Below are positions 49,612 through 57,651 of a stretch of DNA of 64,000 nt, piece by piece (position 1 is the first letter of the stretch; each line of letters opens with the position of its first letter). The position numbers and the translations under genes are program-made. This stretch comes from Streptomyces abikoensis (GTDB taxonomy: Bacteria > Actinomycetota > Actinomycetes > Streptomycetales > Streptomycetaceae), in NCBI RefSeq assembly GCF_014648775.1, contig NZ_BMRT01000012.1, positions 93,986 to 157,985 of the forward strand, given 5' to 3'. The notes beneath the pieces were generated by a model, which did not search any database, had not been told where the DNA came from, and worked only from the letters and a program-made list of their open reading frames with translations.

Positions 49612-51257
49612 CTCCGTGCCCTTCTGCGCGATCCGGGCCGCCGCTCGCTCGGGCGGGTGACCGGGTCGCCGGCCTCCAGGGCCGCGTCGCGCCGGGCCGC
49701 GCCGAACTCCGCGAGCGCCTCGGCCAGCTTGTGCACCGAGGGCTCGGGCGACAGCACGTCCACCCGCAGGCCGTGTTCCTCCGCGGTCTTGGCGGTGGCG
49801 GGGCCGATGCAGGCGATGACGGTGACATTGTGCGGCTTGCCGGCGATGCCGACGAGGTTCCGCACGGTGGAGGACGAGGTGAACAGCACGGCGTCGAAGC
49901 CGCCGCCCTTGATCGCCTCGCGGGTCTCGGCCGGCGGCGGCGAGGCGCGCACGGTCCGGTAGGCCGTGACGTCGTCGACCTCCCAGCCCAGCTCGATCAG
50001 GCCGGCCACCAGGGTCTCGGTGGCGATGTCGGCGCGGGGGAGGAAGACGCGGTCGATCGGGTCGAAGACCGGGTCGTAGGGGGGCCAGTCCTCCAGGAGG
50101 CCGGCCGCCGACTGCTCGCCGGAGGGGACGAGGTCGGGCTTCACACCGAACTCGATCAGCGACCTGGCGGTCTGCTCGCCGACGGCGGCGACCTTGATGC
50201 CGGCGAAGGCGCGGGCGTCGAGGCCGTACTCCTCGAACTTCTCGCGGACGGCCTTGACGGCGTTGACCGACGTGAAGGCGATCCACTCGTAGCGGCCGGT
50301 GACCAGGCCCTTGACCGCGCGCTCCATCTGCTGCGGGGTGCGCGGGGGCTCCACGGCGATGGTGGGGACCTCGCTGGGCACGGCGCCGTAGGAGCGCAGC
50401 TGGTCGGAGAGCGAGGCGGCCTGCTCCTTGGTGCGCGGGACGAGCACGTTCCAGCCGAAGAGCGGCTTGGACTCGAACCACGACAGCCGCTCGCGCTGCT
50501 CGGCAGCGCTGCGCTCGCCGACCACGGCTATGACGGGCTGGGCGCCGTCGGCGGTGGGCAGCACCTTGGCGGCCTTCAGCGTCTGCTGGAGGGTGCCGAG
50601 GGTGGCCGTCCAGGTGCGCTGGCGGGTGGTGGTGCCGGCGACGGTGACGGTCAGCGGGGTGTCGGCCTTGCGGCCGGCGGCCACGAGCTCGCCGGCGGCG
50701 GCGACGACCGAGTCGAGGGTGGTGGAGACCACCGCCGTCACCTCGCTCGCGCCGACCTCGGCCCAGCAGGTGGCGGAGGCGGTGCGGGCGTCCACGAAGC
50801 GGACGTCGCCGCCGCGGCCGTCGCGCAGCGGCACGCCGGCGTAGGCGGGCACGCCGACGGCGGTGGCGACGCCGGGCACGACCTCGAAGGTGATGCCCTC
50901 GTTGGCGCAGGCCAGCATCTCCTCGGCGGCGTCGCCGTCGAGGCCGGGGTCGCCGAGCACCGCACGGACGACCCGCTTGCCGCCGCGCGCGGCCGTCATG
51001 ACAAGATTGGCGGTGTCCCTGAGAACGGAGACGTCAGCGGTTTTTGACGCCTCGTCGGTCACTGTCTGGACAGGCATGTCCACGGTGCTGCGGGCGTGCG
51101 TACGCACCACGTCGAGCACCTGCGGATCGGCGATCAGGACGTCCGCGGCCGCCAGCGCCTCCACGGCACGGAGCGTCAGCAGGCCCGGGTCTCCGGGGCC
51201 GGCACCGAGGAAGGTGACGTGCCCGTGCGCGGGGTGGTTCGGGGCGGTGGGGTTCAA
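49608..51257 (-). CDS. hemD: Uroporphyrinogen-III synthase fused to a SUMT-like domain
   Basis: A 549-residue fusion. Residues 1-245 look like uroporphyrinogen-III methyltransferase (start VTFLGAGPGDPGLLTLRAVE; VPGVATAVGVPAYAGVPL), but the usual GGDPFIFGRG-type loop reads LGDPGLDGDAAEE, so methylation may be lost. Residues about 265-520 are the HemD synthase (VLVPRTKEQAASL, IAFTSVNAV, AVGEQTARSL, FTSSSTVRNLVG), which cyclises and inverts ring D. The TTG at 51255-51257 overlaps the hemC TGA. The C-terminal tail is Arg-rich. The synthase role is firm; the methyltransferase role is doubtful. Confidence 0.92.
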   Translation of the reverse strand: MNPTAPNHPAHGHVTFLGAGPGDPGLLTLRAVEALAAADVLIADPQVLDVVRTHARSTVDMPVQTVTDEASKTADVSVLRDTANLVMTAARGGKRVVRAVLGDPGLDGDAAEEMLACANEGITFEVVPGVATAVGVPAYAGVPLRDGRGGDVRFVDARTASATCWAEVGASEVTAVVSTTLDSVVAAAGELVAAGRKADTPLTVTVAGTTTRQRTWTATLGTLQQTLKAAKVLPTADGAQPVIAVVGERSAAEQRERLSWFESKPLFGWNVLVPRTKEQAASLSDQLRSYGAVPSEVPTIAVEPPRTPQQMERAVKGLVTGRYEWIAFTSVNAVKAVREKFEEYGLDARAFAGIKVAAVGEQTARSLIEFGVKPDLVPSGEQSAAGLLEDWPPYDPVFDPIDRVFLPRADIATETLVAGLIELGWEVDDVTAYRTVRASPPPAETREAIKGGGFDAVLFTSSSTVRNLVGIAGKPHNVTVIACIGPATAKTAEEHGLRVDVLSPEPSVHKLAEALAEFGAARRDAALEAGDPVTRPSERRPGSRRRARS

Positions 51258-52225
51258 AGTGCTCGCTCCCCCATAAGACCGGCCGCACCCTTGTCGAGCA
51301 TCTCGGCGGCGAGAGCGCGGCCGAGGGCAAGGGCGTCCTGGTGGGACGCGGGTACGGGACCGGTGGTGGACAGCTGCACCAGCGTGGAGCCGTCGGTCGT
51401 GCCGACGACGCCGCGCAGGCGCATTTCGGTGACAGCCCCCTCGTCGCCCCGGAAGTCGGCGAGCGCACCCACGGGTGCGCTGCATCCGGCTTCCAGAGCG
51501 GCGAGCAGGGACCGCTCGGCGATGACGGCGAGCCGCGTGTGCGGATCGTCGAGCTCGGCGAGCGTGGCGGCGAGGGGTGCGTTGGTCACGGCGCACTCGA
51601 TCGCCAGGGCCCCCTGGCCGGGGGCGGGCAAAACGGTGTCGGGCGTAAGGAACTGGGTCGCCTCGTCGATCCGGCCGATCCGGTTGAGCCCGGCGGCGGC
51701 CAGCACGACGGCGTCCAGCTCGCCGTTGGTGACGAAGCCGACGCGGGTGTCGATGTTCCCGCGGATCGGCACGGTCTCGATCCGGCGGCCGAGCGCGCGG
51801 GCCCAGGCGTTGAGCTGGGCCATGCGGCGCGGCGAGCCGGTGCCGACCTTCGCACCCTCGGGGAGGGTCTCGAAGGTCAGGCCGTCGCGGGCGACCAGCA
51901 CGTCGCGCGGGTCCTCGCGGAGCGGGATCGCGGCGAGGGCGAGGTCGTCGGGCTGGCTGGTCGGCAGGTCCTTGAGCGAGTGGACGGCGAAGTCGATCTC
52001 GCCCGCGAGCAGCGCGTCGCGCAGCGCGGAGACGAAGACGCCGGTGCCGCCGATCTGGGCGAGGGCCTCGCGCGAGACGTCACCGTAGGTGGTGATCTCG
52101 ACGAGCTCGACCGGGCGGCCGGTGAGCCGTCGTACGGACTCGGCCACCATCCCGGACTGGGCCATGGCCAGCTTGCTGCGCCGGGTGCCCAGTCGCAGGG
52201 GCGCCGTGGCGGTGGTGTCGTTCAT
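51254..52225 (-). CDS. hemC: Hydroxymethylbilane synthase HemC
   Basis: Polymerises four porphobilinogens into the linear tetrapyrrole. The 323-residue protein has the dipyrromethane-binding cysteine in EAGCSAPVGA, the N-terminal RLGTRRSKLAMAQ, catalytic Asp in HSLKDLPT and arginine cluster in GTGSPRRMAQL. The ATG at 52223-52225 overlaps the hemA TGA; its own TGA overlaps the hemD TTG. Position between hemA and hemD is the classic streptomycete order. Confidence 0.97.
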   Translation of the reverse strand: MNDTTATAPLRLGTRRSKLAMAQSGMVAESVRRLTGRPVELVEITTYGDVSREALAQIGGTGVFVSALRDALLAGEIDFAVHSLKDLPTSQPDDLALAAIPLREDPRDVLVARDGLTFETLPEGAKVGTGSPRRMAQLNAWARALGRRIETVPIRGNIDTRVGFVTNGELDAVVLAAAGLNRIGRIDEATQFLTPDTVLPAPGQGALAIECAVTNAPLAATLAELDDPHTRLAVIAERSLLAALEAGCSAPVGALADFRGDEGAVTEMRLRGVVGTTDGSTLVQLSTTGPVPASHQDALALGRALAAEMLDKGAAGLMGERAL

Positions 52226-53613
52226 GCCGACTCCCGTGCTGTGGTGGGGCGACCGTGTTGCGGGTCCGCCTTGCTGACGGCGGCGACCGCCTGCGGGTCG
52301 AGGTCGAAGAGCTCCCGCAGGGCGTCGGCGTAGCCCGCGCCGCCGGGGGTCGAGGCGAGTTCCTTGACCCGCACGGTGGGTGCGTGGAGGAGCTTGTCGA
52401 CGACGCGGCGCACGGTCTGGGTGATCTCCGCGCGCTGCTTGTCGTCCAGGTCGGGCAGCCGGCCGTTGAGCCGGGCCATCTCCCCGGCCACGACGTCGGC
52501 CGCCATGCTGCGCAGGGCCACCACGGTGGGCGTGATGTGCGCGGCGCGCTGGGCGGCGCCGAAGGCGGCGACCTCGTCGGAGACGATGGTGCGCACCTGG
52601 TCGACGTCGGCGGCCATGGGGGCGTCGGCGGAGGCTTCCGCCAGGGTCTCGATGTCGACGAGCCGGGCGCCTTCCAGGCGGTGGACGGCGGCGTCGATGT
52701 CGCGGGGCATGGCGAGGTCGAGCAGGGCGAGGTCCTCGTCGGCGCGCGCCTCCACGGCGCCCTGGCCGGCGCGGCCCGCGAGGGCTTCGCGGACGACGTC
52801 GATCGTCAGCACCAGGCCCGTCGCGCCCGTGCATGACACCACGATGTCGGCGATCGCCAGCTCCGCGGGCACGGCGGTCATCTCCACCGCCTTCGCCGTG
52901 ACGGCGCCGGGGGCGCCCGGGGCGGTGAGGATCTCGGCGAGCCGCTCCGCGCGCTCGACCGTGCGGTTGGCGATCGCCACGTGGGCGACGCCCGCGCGCG
53001 CGAGCGTGGCGGCCGCGAGCGAGGACATCGAGCCGGCGCCGATGACCAGGGCGCGCTTGCCCGCGACCCAGTCGGCCACCGGGGCGCCGGAGGCGAGGCG
53101 CTCCAGGCCGAAGGTCACCAGCGACTGGCCGGCCTTGTCGATGCCGGTCTCGCTGTGGGCGCGCTTGCCGACCCGCAGGGCCTGCTGGAACAGGTCGTTC
53201 AGCAGCCGGCCGGCGGTGTGGAGCTCCTGGCCGAGGGCGAGGGCGTCCTTGATCTGGCCGAGGATCTGGCCCTCGCCGACGACCATGGAGTCGAGCCCGC
53301 ACGCCACCGAGAAGAGGTGGTGGACGGCCCGGTCCTCGTAGTGCACGTAGAGATACGGAGTGAGCTCGTCCAGGCTGACGCCCGAGTGCCGGGCGAGGAG
53401 CGTGGACAGCTCGGCCACACCGGCGTGGAACTTGTCCACGTCGGCGTAGAGCTCGATGCGGTTGCAGGTGGCCAGCACCGCCGCCTCGGTGGCGGGCTCG
53501 GCGGCCAGCGCGTCGTGCGCGAGACGGGCCTGCGTCTCGCGCGCGAGCGCGGCGCGCTCCAGCACGCTCACCGGCGCGCTGCGGTGGCTGAGGCCGACGA
53601 CCAGGAGACTCAT
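52222..53613 (-). CDS. hemA: Glutamyl-tRNA reductase HemA
   Basis: First committed enzyme of C5 heme synthesis, reducing glutamyl-tRNA to glutamate-1-semialdehyde. The 463-residue protein has the catalytic Cys50 in AVLATCNRIELY, the NADPH motif VIGAGSMSSLAAATLAR and the VVDKLLHAPT dimerisation helix. Its product goes to HemL, encoded 15 kb away. ATG at 53611-53613 overlaps the rex TGA. It is thus under the Rex operator upstream of rex. Confidence 0.97.
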   Translation of the reverse strand: MSLLVVGLSHRSAPVSVLERAALARETQARLAHDALAAEPATEAAVLATCNRIELYADVDKFHAGVAELSTLLARHSGVSLDELTPYLYVHYEDRAVHHLFSVACGLDSMVVGEGQILGQIKDALALGQELHTAGRLLNDLFQQALRVGKRAHSETGIDKAGQSLVTFGLERLASGAPVADWVAGKRALVIGAGSMSSLAAATLARAGVAHVAIANRTVERAERLAEILTAPGAPGAVTAKAVEMTAVPAELAIADIVVSCTGATGLVLTIDVVREALAGRAGQGAVEARADEDLALLDLAMPRDIDAAVHRLEGARLVDIETLAEASADAPMAADVDQVRTIVSDEVAAFGAAQRAAHITPTVVALRSMAADVVAGEMARLNGRLPDLDDKQRAEITQTVRRVVDKLLHAPTVRVKELASTPGGAGYADALRELFDLDPQAVAAVSKADPQHGRPTTARESA

Positions 53614-54392
53614 GCCGGCATCACGGCGGGGACGTCCCCCTCCGGTCCCTTTCCGCCGCCCGCGGCGGGGGCCGAGGCGCGCGCGGGCGCGCCGGGGCGG
53701 GCCGCCGCGGCGGCCGCGGGGCCGCTCTCCTCACCGGCCTTGCGCTGCTCGTGGAAGGCGAGGATCTGCAGCTCGATGGAGAGGTCGACCTTGCGGACGT
53801 CCACGCCGTCGGGCACGGACAGCACGGTCGGCGCGAAGTTGAGGATCGAGGTGATCCCGGCGGCGACGAGCCGGTCGCAGACCTGCTGGGCGGCGCCGGC
53901 CGGGGTCGCGATGACGCCGATGGAGACGCCGTTGTCGCGGATGATCGACTCGAGTTCGTCGGTGTGCCGCACGGGCAGCCCGGCGACCGGCTTGCCGGCC
54001 ATCGCGGGGTCGGCGTCGATCAGGGCCGCGACGCGGAAGCCGCGGGAGGCGAAGCCGCCGTAGTTGGCGAGGGCCGCGCCGAGGTTTCCGATGCCGACGA
54101 TGACGACCGGCCAGTCCTGGGTGAGGCCGAGCTCGCGCGAGATCTGGTAGACGAGGTACTCCACGTCGTAGCCCACGCCGCGGGTGCCGTACGAGCCGAG
54201 GTAGCTGAAGTCCTTGCGCAGCTTGGCGGAGTTCACGCCCGCCGCGGCGGCCAGCTCCTCGGAGGAGACCGTGGGGACCGAGCGCTCGGAGAGCGCGGTC
54301 AGCGCGCGCAGATACAGCGGTAGCCGGGCGACGGTGGCCTCGGGGATCCCTCGGCTTCGGGTCGCCGGTCGGTGAGTTCGGCCAGTTGCCAC
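53610..54392 (-). CDS. rex: Redox-sensing repressor Rex
   Basis: NADH/NAD+-responsive repressor of respiratory genes. The 260-residue protein has an N-terminal winged helix (ATVARLPLYLRALTAL, SSEELAAAAGVNSAKLRKDFSYLG) and a Rossmann domain (VVIVGIGNLGAALANYGGF). About 40 Ala/Pro/Gly residues are added at the C terminus. Known in S. coelicolor as the first gene of rex-hemACD and autoregulated. The GTG at 54390-54392 has AGGAG upstream. A consensus operator lies 77 bases upstream. Confidence 0.97.
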   Translation of the reverse strand: MATGRTHRPATRSRGIPEATVARLPLYLRALTALSERSVPTVSSEELAAAAGVNSAKLRKDFSYLGSYGTRGVGYDVEYLVYQISRELGLTQDWPVVIVGIGNLGAALANYGGFASRGFRVAALIDADPAMAGKPVAGLPVRHTDELESIIRDNGVSIGVIATPAGAAQQVCDRLVAAGITSILNFAPTVLSVPDGVDVRKVDLSIELQILAFHEQRKAGEESGPAAAAAARPGAPARASAPAAGGGKGPEGDVPAVMPA

Positions 54393-54468
54393 GGTGCTCC
54401 TGCGGGTAGAGCGGGGCTGCGGGCAGCGCCTTGTCCCAGAACCGCCCTGTTGAACGCAGGCTATGCCT

Positions 54469-54486
54469 TTGTGAACGCGTGCACAA
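54469..54486 (-). promoter_or_regulatory. Rex operator
   Basis: TTGTGAACGCGTGCACAA differs from the perfect Rex operator TGTGAACGCGTTCACA at one half-site base. It lies between rex and the divergent glutaredoxin gene. When NADH is low Rex should bind here and repress rex-hemACDB. The rest of the 357-base gap (54393-54749) shows no further gene. Confidence 0.9.
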
Positions 54487-54749
54487 AGATGGTGTCCGAT
54501 TTGCCCGGCCAAAGTGATGGGTGTCACGCGGTGATTCCCGTCAAGGCGGGAACCATGGACGACGACACCACGACTGCCACTGCGGCCACTCGCGCACCAG
54601 GAGCGGACCGACGGGGTCATGACCGTCCACCCCTTTCCCCGGCCGGGCCGTTTCCTCCCGGACGTCAACAAAACGCCCACGATGGTAGTCGACTCAGGCA
54701 TCCATCACGCCCACGCGCGGGAGCGCGGCCGCCTGCCAGAATGGCCGGC

Positions 54750-55028
54750 ATGAGTCCGCTCCTGCGCCGCGGCGCCCGCAAGAACCCGGCCGACAGCGTC
54801 GTGACGCTGATCGGCAAGCCCGGCTGCCACCTGTGCGACGACGCCGAGGCCGTGATCGCCGAGATCTGCGGCGAGCTGGGCGCCCGCTGGGAGAAGAAGG
54901 ACATCACCCAGGACGAGGAGCTCCACCGCAAGTACTGGGAGCAGATCCCGGTGATCCTCGTCGACGGCGCCCAGCACGACTTCTGGCGGGTGAACCCGGC
55001 CCGGCTGCGCAAGGCCCTCGGCGCCTGA
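54750..55028 (+). CDS. Glutaredoxin-like thiol protein
   Basis: A 92-residue thioredoxin-fold protein with CxxC in GKPGCHLCDDAE and the cis-proline region IPVILVDGAQ, matching the glutaredoxin-like family DUF836. The ATG at 54750-54752 was chosen; ATG at 54741 adds three residues. It may reduce disulfides using mycothiol. Being divergent from rex it shares the operator region, so a redox link is possible. Confidence 0.9.
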   Translation: MSPLLRRGARKNPADSVVTLIGKPGCHLCDDAEAVIAEICGELGARWEKKDITQDEELHRKYWEQIPVILVDGAQHDFWRVNPARLRKALGA

Positions 55029-55143
55029 CGACCCTCCGCGCACCCCCGGCGACCAGCGCGGCCGCCCACTCCGTCACCGCCCCGACGCACAGAGTTCACG
55101 CCATCACGGCGGAGGGGACTCCGGTTACCCCGAACAAACTGGC

Positions 55144-55149
55144 TATGCT
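55144..55149 (+). promoter_or_regulatory. -10 element implying a leaderless transcript
   Basis: TATGCT ends six bases before the ATG of the HAD gene. With usual spacing, transcription would begin at or next to the A of ATG, so the mRNA would be leaderless. No clear -35 is seen. Confidence 0.5.
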
Positions 55150-55155
55150 CGCGGC

Positions 55156-56100
55156 ATGGCCGTACTCGGATGGCTCACTTACCGCAGGCGTTCCGCCACC
55201 GCACGCAGCGTGCTGGCAGGCGAGGCGGCGGCGGAGGCAGCCCGCAAGTCCGCCCAGGAGAACGAAGAGGCCCTGGCCGGGGGCCCCACCGCGCCCCCGG
55301 AGCCCGAGCCCGAGTTCCCCGTCGTGGGCGACGAGAAGGCCGCCGCGTTCTTCGACCTGGACAATACGGTCATGCAGGGCGCCGCGATGTTCCACTTCGG
55401 CCGCGGCCTCTACAAGCGCCACTTCTTCGGCAAGCGCGAGCTCGCCCGCTTCGCCTGGCAGCAGACCTGGTTCCGGCTCGCGGGCATCGAGGACCCCGAG
55501 CACGTCCAGGAGGCCCGCGACAGCGTCCTGTCGATCGTGAAGGGCCACCGCGTCTCCGAGCTGATGACCATCGGCGAGGAGATCTACGACGAGTACATGG
55601 CCGAGCGCATCTGGCCCGGCACCCGCGCCCTCGCCCAGGCGCACCTGGACGCGGGCCAGAAGGTGTGGCTGGTCACCGCCGCCCCCGTCGAGACCGCGAC
55701 GATCGTCGCGCGCCGGCTGGGCCTGACCGGCGCGCTGGGCACGGTCGCCGAGTCGGTCGGCGGCGTCTACACGGGCAAGCTGGTCGGCGAGCTGCTGCAC
55801 GGCCCGGCCAAGGCCGAGGCCGTCCGCGCCCTGGCCGCCGCCGAGGGCCTGGACCTCGCCCACTGCGCCGCCTACAGCGACTCGGCCAACGACATCCCGA
55901 TGCTCTCGCTCGTCGGCCACCCCTACGCGGTCAACCCCGACGGCCGGCTGCGCAAGCACGCCCGCGAGCACGGCTGGCGGCTGCGCGACTACCGGACGGG
56001 CCGCAAGGCCGCGAAGATCGGCATCCCCGCCGCGGCGGGCCTCGGCGCCCTCGCGGGCGGCGCGGCCGCCGGCATCGCGCTGCACCGCCGCCGTCGCTGA
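55156..56100 (+). CDS. HAD-IB family hydrolase (SerB-like)
   Basis: A 314-residue phosphatase-like enzyme. Residues about 60-280 form the HAD fold: nucleophile motif AAFFDLDNTVMQG, motif II VTAAPVET and motif IV YSDSANDIPML. The cap region and DGRLRKHAREHGW end fit HAD-IB proteins, some of which act on lipid or amino-acid phosphates. The C-terminal 25 residues are one helix (GIPAAAGLGALAGGAAAGIAL) followed by Arg, so it may be membrane-attached. Substrate is unknown. It lies between glutaredoxin and bldN. Confidence 0.92.
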   Translation: MAVLGWLTYRRRSATARSVLAGEAAAEAARKSAQENEEALAGGPTAPPEPEPEFPVVGDEKAAAFFDLDNTVMQGAAMFHFGRGLYKRHFFGKRELARFAWQQTWFRLAGIEDPEHVQEARDSVLSIVKGHRVSELMTIGEEIYDEYMAERIWPGTRALAQAHLDAGQKVWLVTAAPVETATIVARRLGLTGALGTVAESVGGVYTGKLVGELLHGPAKAEAVRALAAAEGLDLAHCAAYSDSANDIPMLSLVGHPYAVNPDGRLRKHAREHGWRLRDYRTGRKAAKIGIPAAAGLGALAGGAAAGIALHRRRR

Positions 56101-56132
56101 ACCCGGCCCCGCCGCACCCGAGTTGTCACCGC

Positions 56133-56163
56133 GACGCCGGGCCCGGATTCCGGGCCCGGCGTC
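56133..56163 (+). terminator. Perfect 14-bp hairpin after the HAD gene
   Basis: GACGCCGGGCCCGG (56133-56146) pairs with 56150-56163 around the loop ATT, 32 bases past the stop codon. Confidence 0.85.
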
Positions 56164-56564
56164 CTCATGTGCCCACCCACGGCGGGGTGGGCCTCCATCA
56201 CCGGTACGGGCGACGTTTCGGCGCGCCTCCTCGCCACTGCCCGTAACCGCCTTGATCGCACAGGCAATCCTTTTGTCATACCCCCACATGGCCCCCGACA
56301 GTCCTCGCGTGTCCGGATTGCCACAACACGCTGCCCAATCGGCCACACCCTCGCCAAATTCAGTCAACTACCGTTTGTAGTTCGATATTTGGTCGGCCAT
56401 GAACCGTAAGAAGATCGAACGGAAACGATGATTTAGGCAACTCGGTGTAGCGCTGCCTGTACGAAGGGTTATTCTCCTCAGACGCAAGCCGGTACCCGCT
56501 TGTCCCTACGACGAGTGAACGGTCCCGCACTGCACGTGATGGAAGCTCTGCCTCTGGGAGTCCC
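56164..56564 (+). promoter_or_regulatory. Long AT-richer upstream region of bldN
   Basis: About 400 bases without a gene. The part from 56250 to 56480 is clearly more AT-rich than its surroundings, as expected for a promoter with complex control. It includes an inverted repeat at 56366-56382. bldN is known as a BldD target in S. coelicolor, but I could not place a convincing BldD box. Confidence 0.6.
56366..56382. promoter_or_regulatory. Inverted repeat AACTAC-N5-GTAGTT
   Basis: Perfect 6-bp arms around CGTTT lie about 185 bases upstream of bldN in AT-rich DNA. It could be an operator; no regulator is assigned. Confidence 0.45.
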
Positions 56565-57365
56565 GTGTACCCACACGTCGGGGTTGACGCCTCGGGCCTG
56601 GCTACGCTGCGCGCAGCGGTCCTCGACCGTCTGCGCGTCTTCGTCCCCACCGCGTACGCCGTCCCCGCCTTCGCCACGCTCGCCCCCGTAGCGGTGGGCG
56701 GTCATGCCGGCCCCTGCTACGCCCTCGCCGAGAGCGGCGCGGCCGTCGGCAGACGAACCCGCCGAGGAGCCGCCACCGCCACGTCCACCACCCCCCGCCG
56801 CCCCAGCGCCGACAGCGACAGCGCCCGCATGCTCGACCTGGTCGAGCGCGCCCAGGCCGGCGAGGCCGAGGCCTTCGGCCGGCTCTACGACCAGTACGCC
56901 GACACCGTCTACCGCTACATCTACTACCGCGTGGGCGGCCGGGCCACCGCCGAGGACCTGACCAGCGAGACCTTCCTGCGCGCCCTGCGCCGCATCGGCA
57001 CCTTCACCTGGCAGGGCCGCGATTTCGGCGCCTGGCTGGTGACCATCGCCCGCAATCTGGTCGCGGACCACTTCAAGTCCTCCCGCTTCCGGCTGGAGGT
57101 GACCACCGGCGAGATGCTCGACGCCAACGAGGTCGAGCGCAGCCCGGAGGACTCGGTCCTCGAATCCCTTTCCAACGCCGCCCTGTTGGAGGCGGTCCGC
57201 AAGCTCAATCCACAGCAGCAGGAATGCGTCACCCTCCGCTTCCTCCAGGGCCTCTCGGTCGCCGAGACCGCCCGGGTGATGGGCAAGAACGAGGGCGCGA
57301 TCAAGACCCTCCAGTACCGGGCCGTGCGCACCCTGGCCCGGCTCCTCCCGGACGACGCCCGCTGA
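56565..57365 (+). CDS. bldN: ECF sigma factor BldN
   Basis: Developmental sigma factor needed for aerial growth in streptomycetes. The 266-residue protein starts M(GTG)YPHVGVDASGLATLRAAV, the known BldN beginning, and has an N-terminal extension of about 86 residues that is removed by processing in S. coelicolor. Region 2 is AFGRLYDQYADTVYRYIYYR and DLTSETFLRAL; region 4 is QECVTLRFLQGLSVAETARV with the recognition helix in NEGAIKTLQYRAVR. GGGAG precedes the start. The anti-sigma gene rsbN follows with a promoter BldN should recognise. Confidence 0.95.
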   Translation: MYPHVGVDASGLATLRAAVLDRLRVFVPTAYAVPAFATLAPVAVGGHAGPCYALAESGAAVGRRTRRGAATATSTTPRRPSADSDSARMLDLVERAQAGEAEAFGRLYDQYADTVYRYIYYRVGGRATAEDLTSETFLRALRRIGTFTWQGRDFGAWLVTIARNLVADHFKSSRFRLEVTTGEMLDANEVERSPEDSVLESLSNAALLEAVRKLNPQQQECVTLRFLQGLSVAETARVMGKNEGAIKTLQYRAVRTLARLLPDDAR

Positions 57366-57492
57366 CGCCCACCGCCCCTCGCCGGGCCCCCGCCGGGGCC
57401 CTTGCCCGGACCCCCTGACCGGACCGACCGACCGGACCCCTCACCGACCCGATGTCTGGATTCACTCACCGGCGGCCACCTCTCTCCGGCCG

Positions 57493-57521
57493 CGTAACCC
57501 GACTGCCGCGCCACTCGTTGT
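57493..57521 (+). promoter_or_regulatory. BldN-type promoter before rsbN
   Basis: CGTAAC (57493-57498) and CGTTGT (57516-57521) are 17 bases apart, matching the -35 and -10 elements reported for BldN-dependent promoters. Known rsbN transcription depends on BldN, forming a feedback loop. Confidence 0.8.
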
Positions 57522-57565
57522 CCGGGATGCAGACTTCCCCAAGGCGCTTCATGACCGTATTCACT

Positions 57566-57579
57566 CACTCGATCGAGTG
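57566..57579. promoter_or_regulatory. 14-bp perfect palindrome in the rsbN leader
   Basis: CACTCGATCGAGTG lies 45 bases after the promoter and 73 bases before the rsbN start, so it is transcribed. It may be an operator acting as a roadblock. Confidence 0.45.
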
Positions 57580-57651
57580 GATGCGCTCATGTCGTGCAAC
57601 CCTTCAGGTGCCCCGGGGAGTCGACCGTCATGACGAGAGGAGGTGCCGCCT

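Noticed and set aside
56242..56270. CGTAAC upstream of bldN as a BldN autoregulated promoter
   Set aside because: The position 17 bases downstream reads CAATCC, not CGTTGT.
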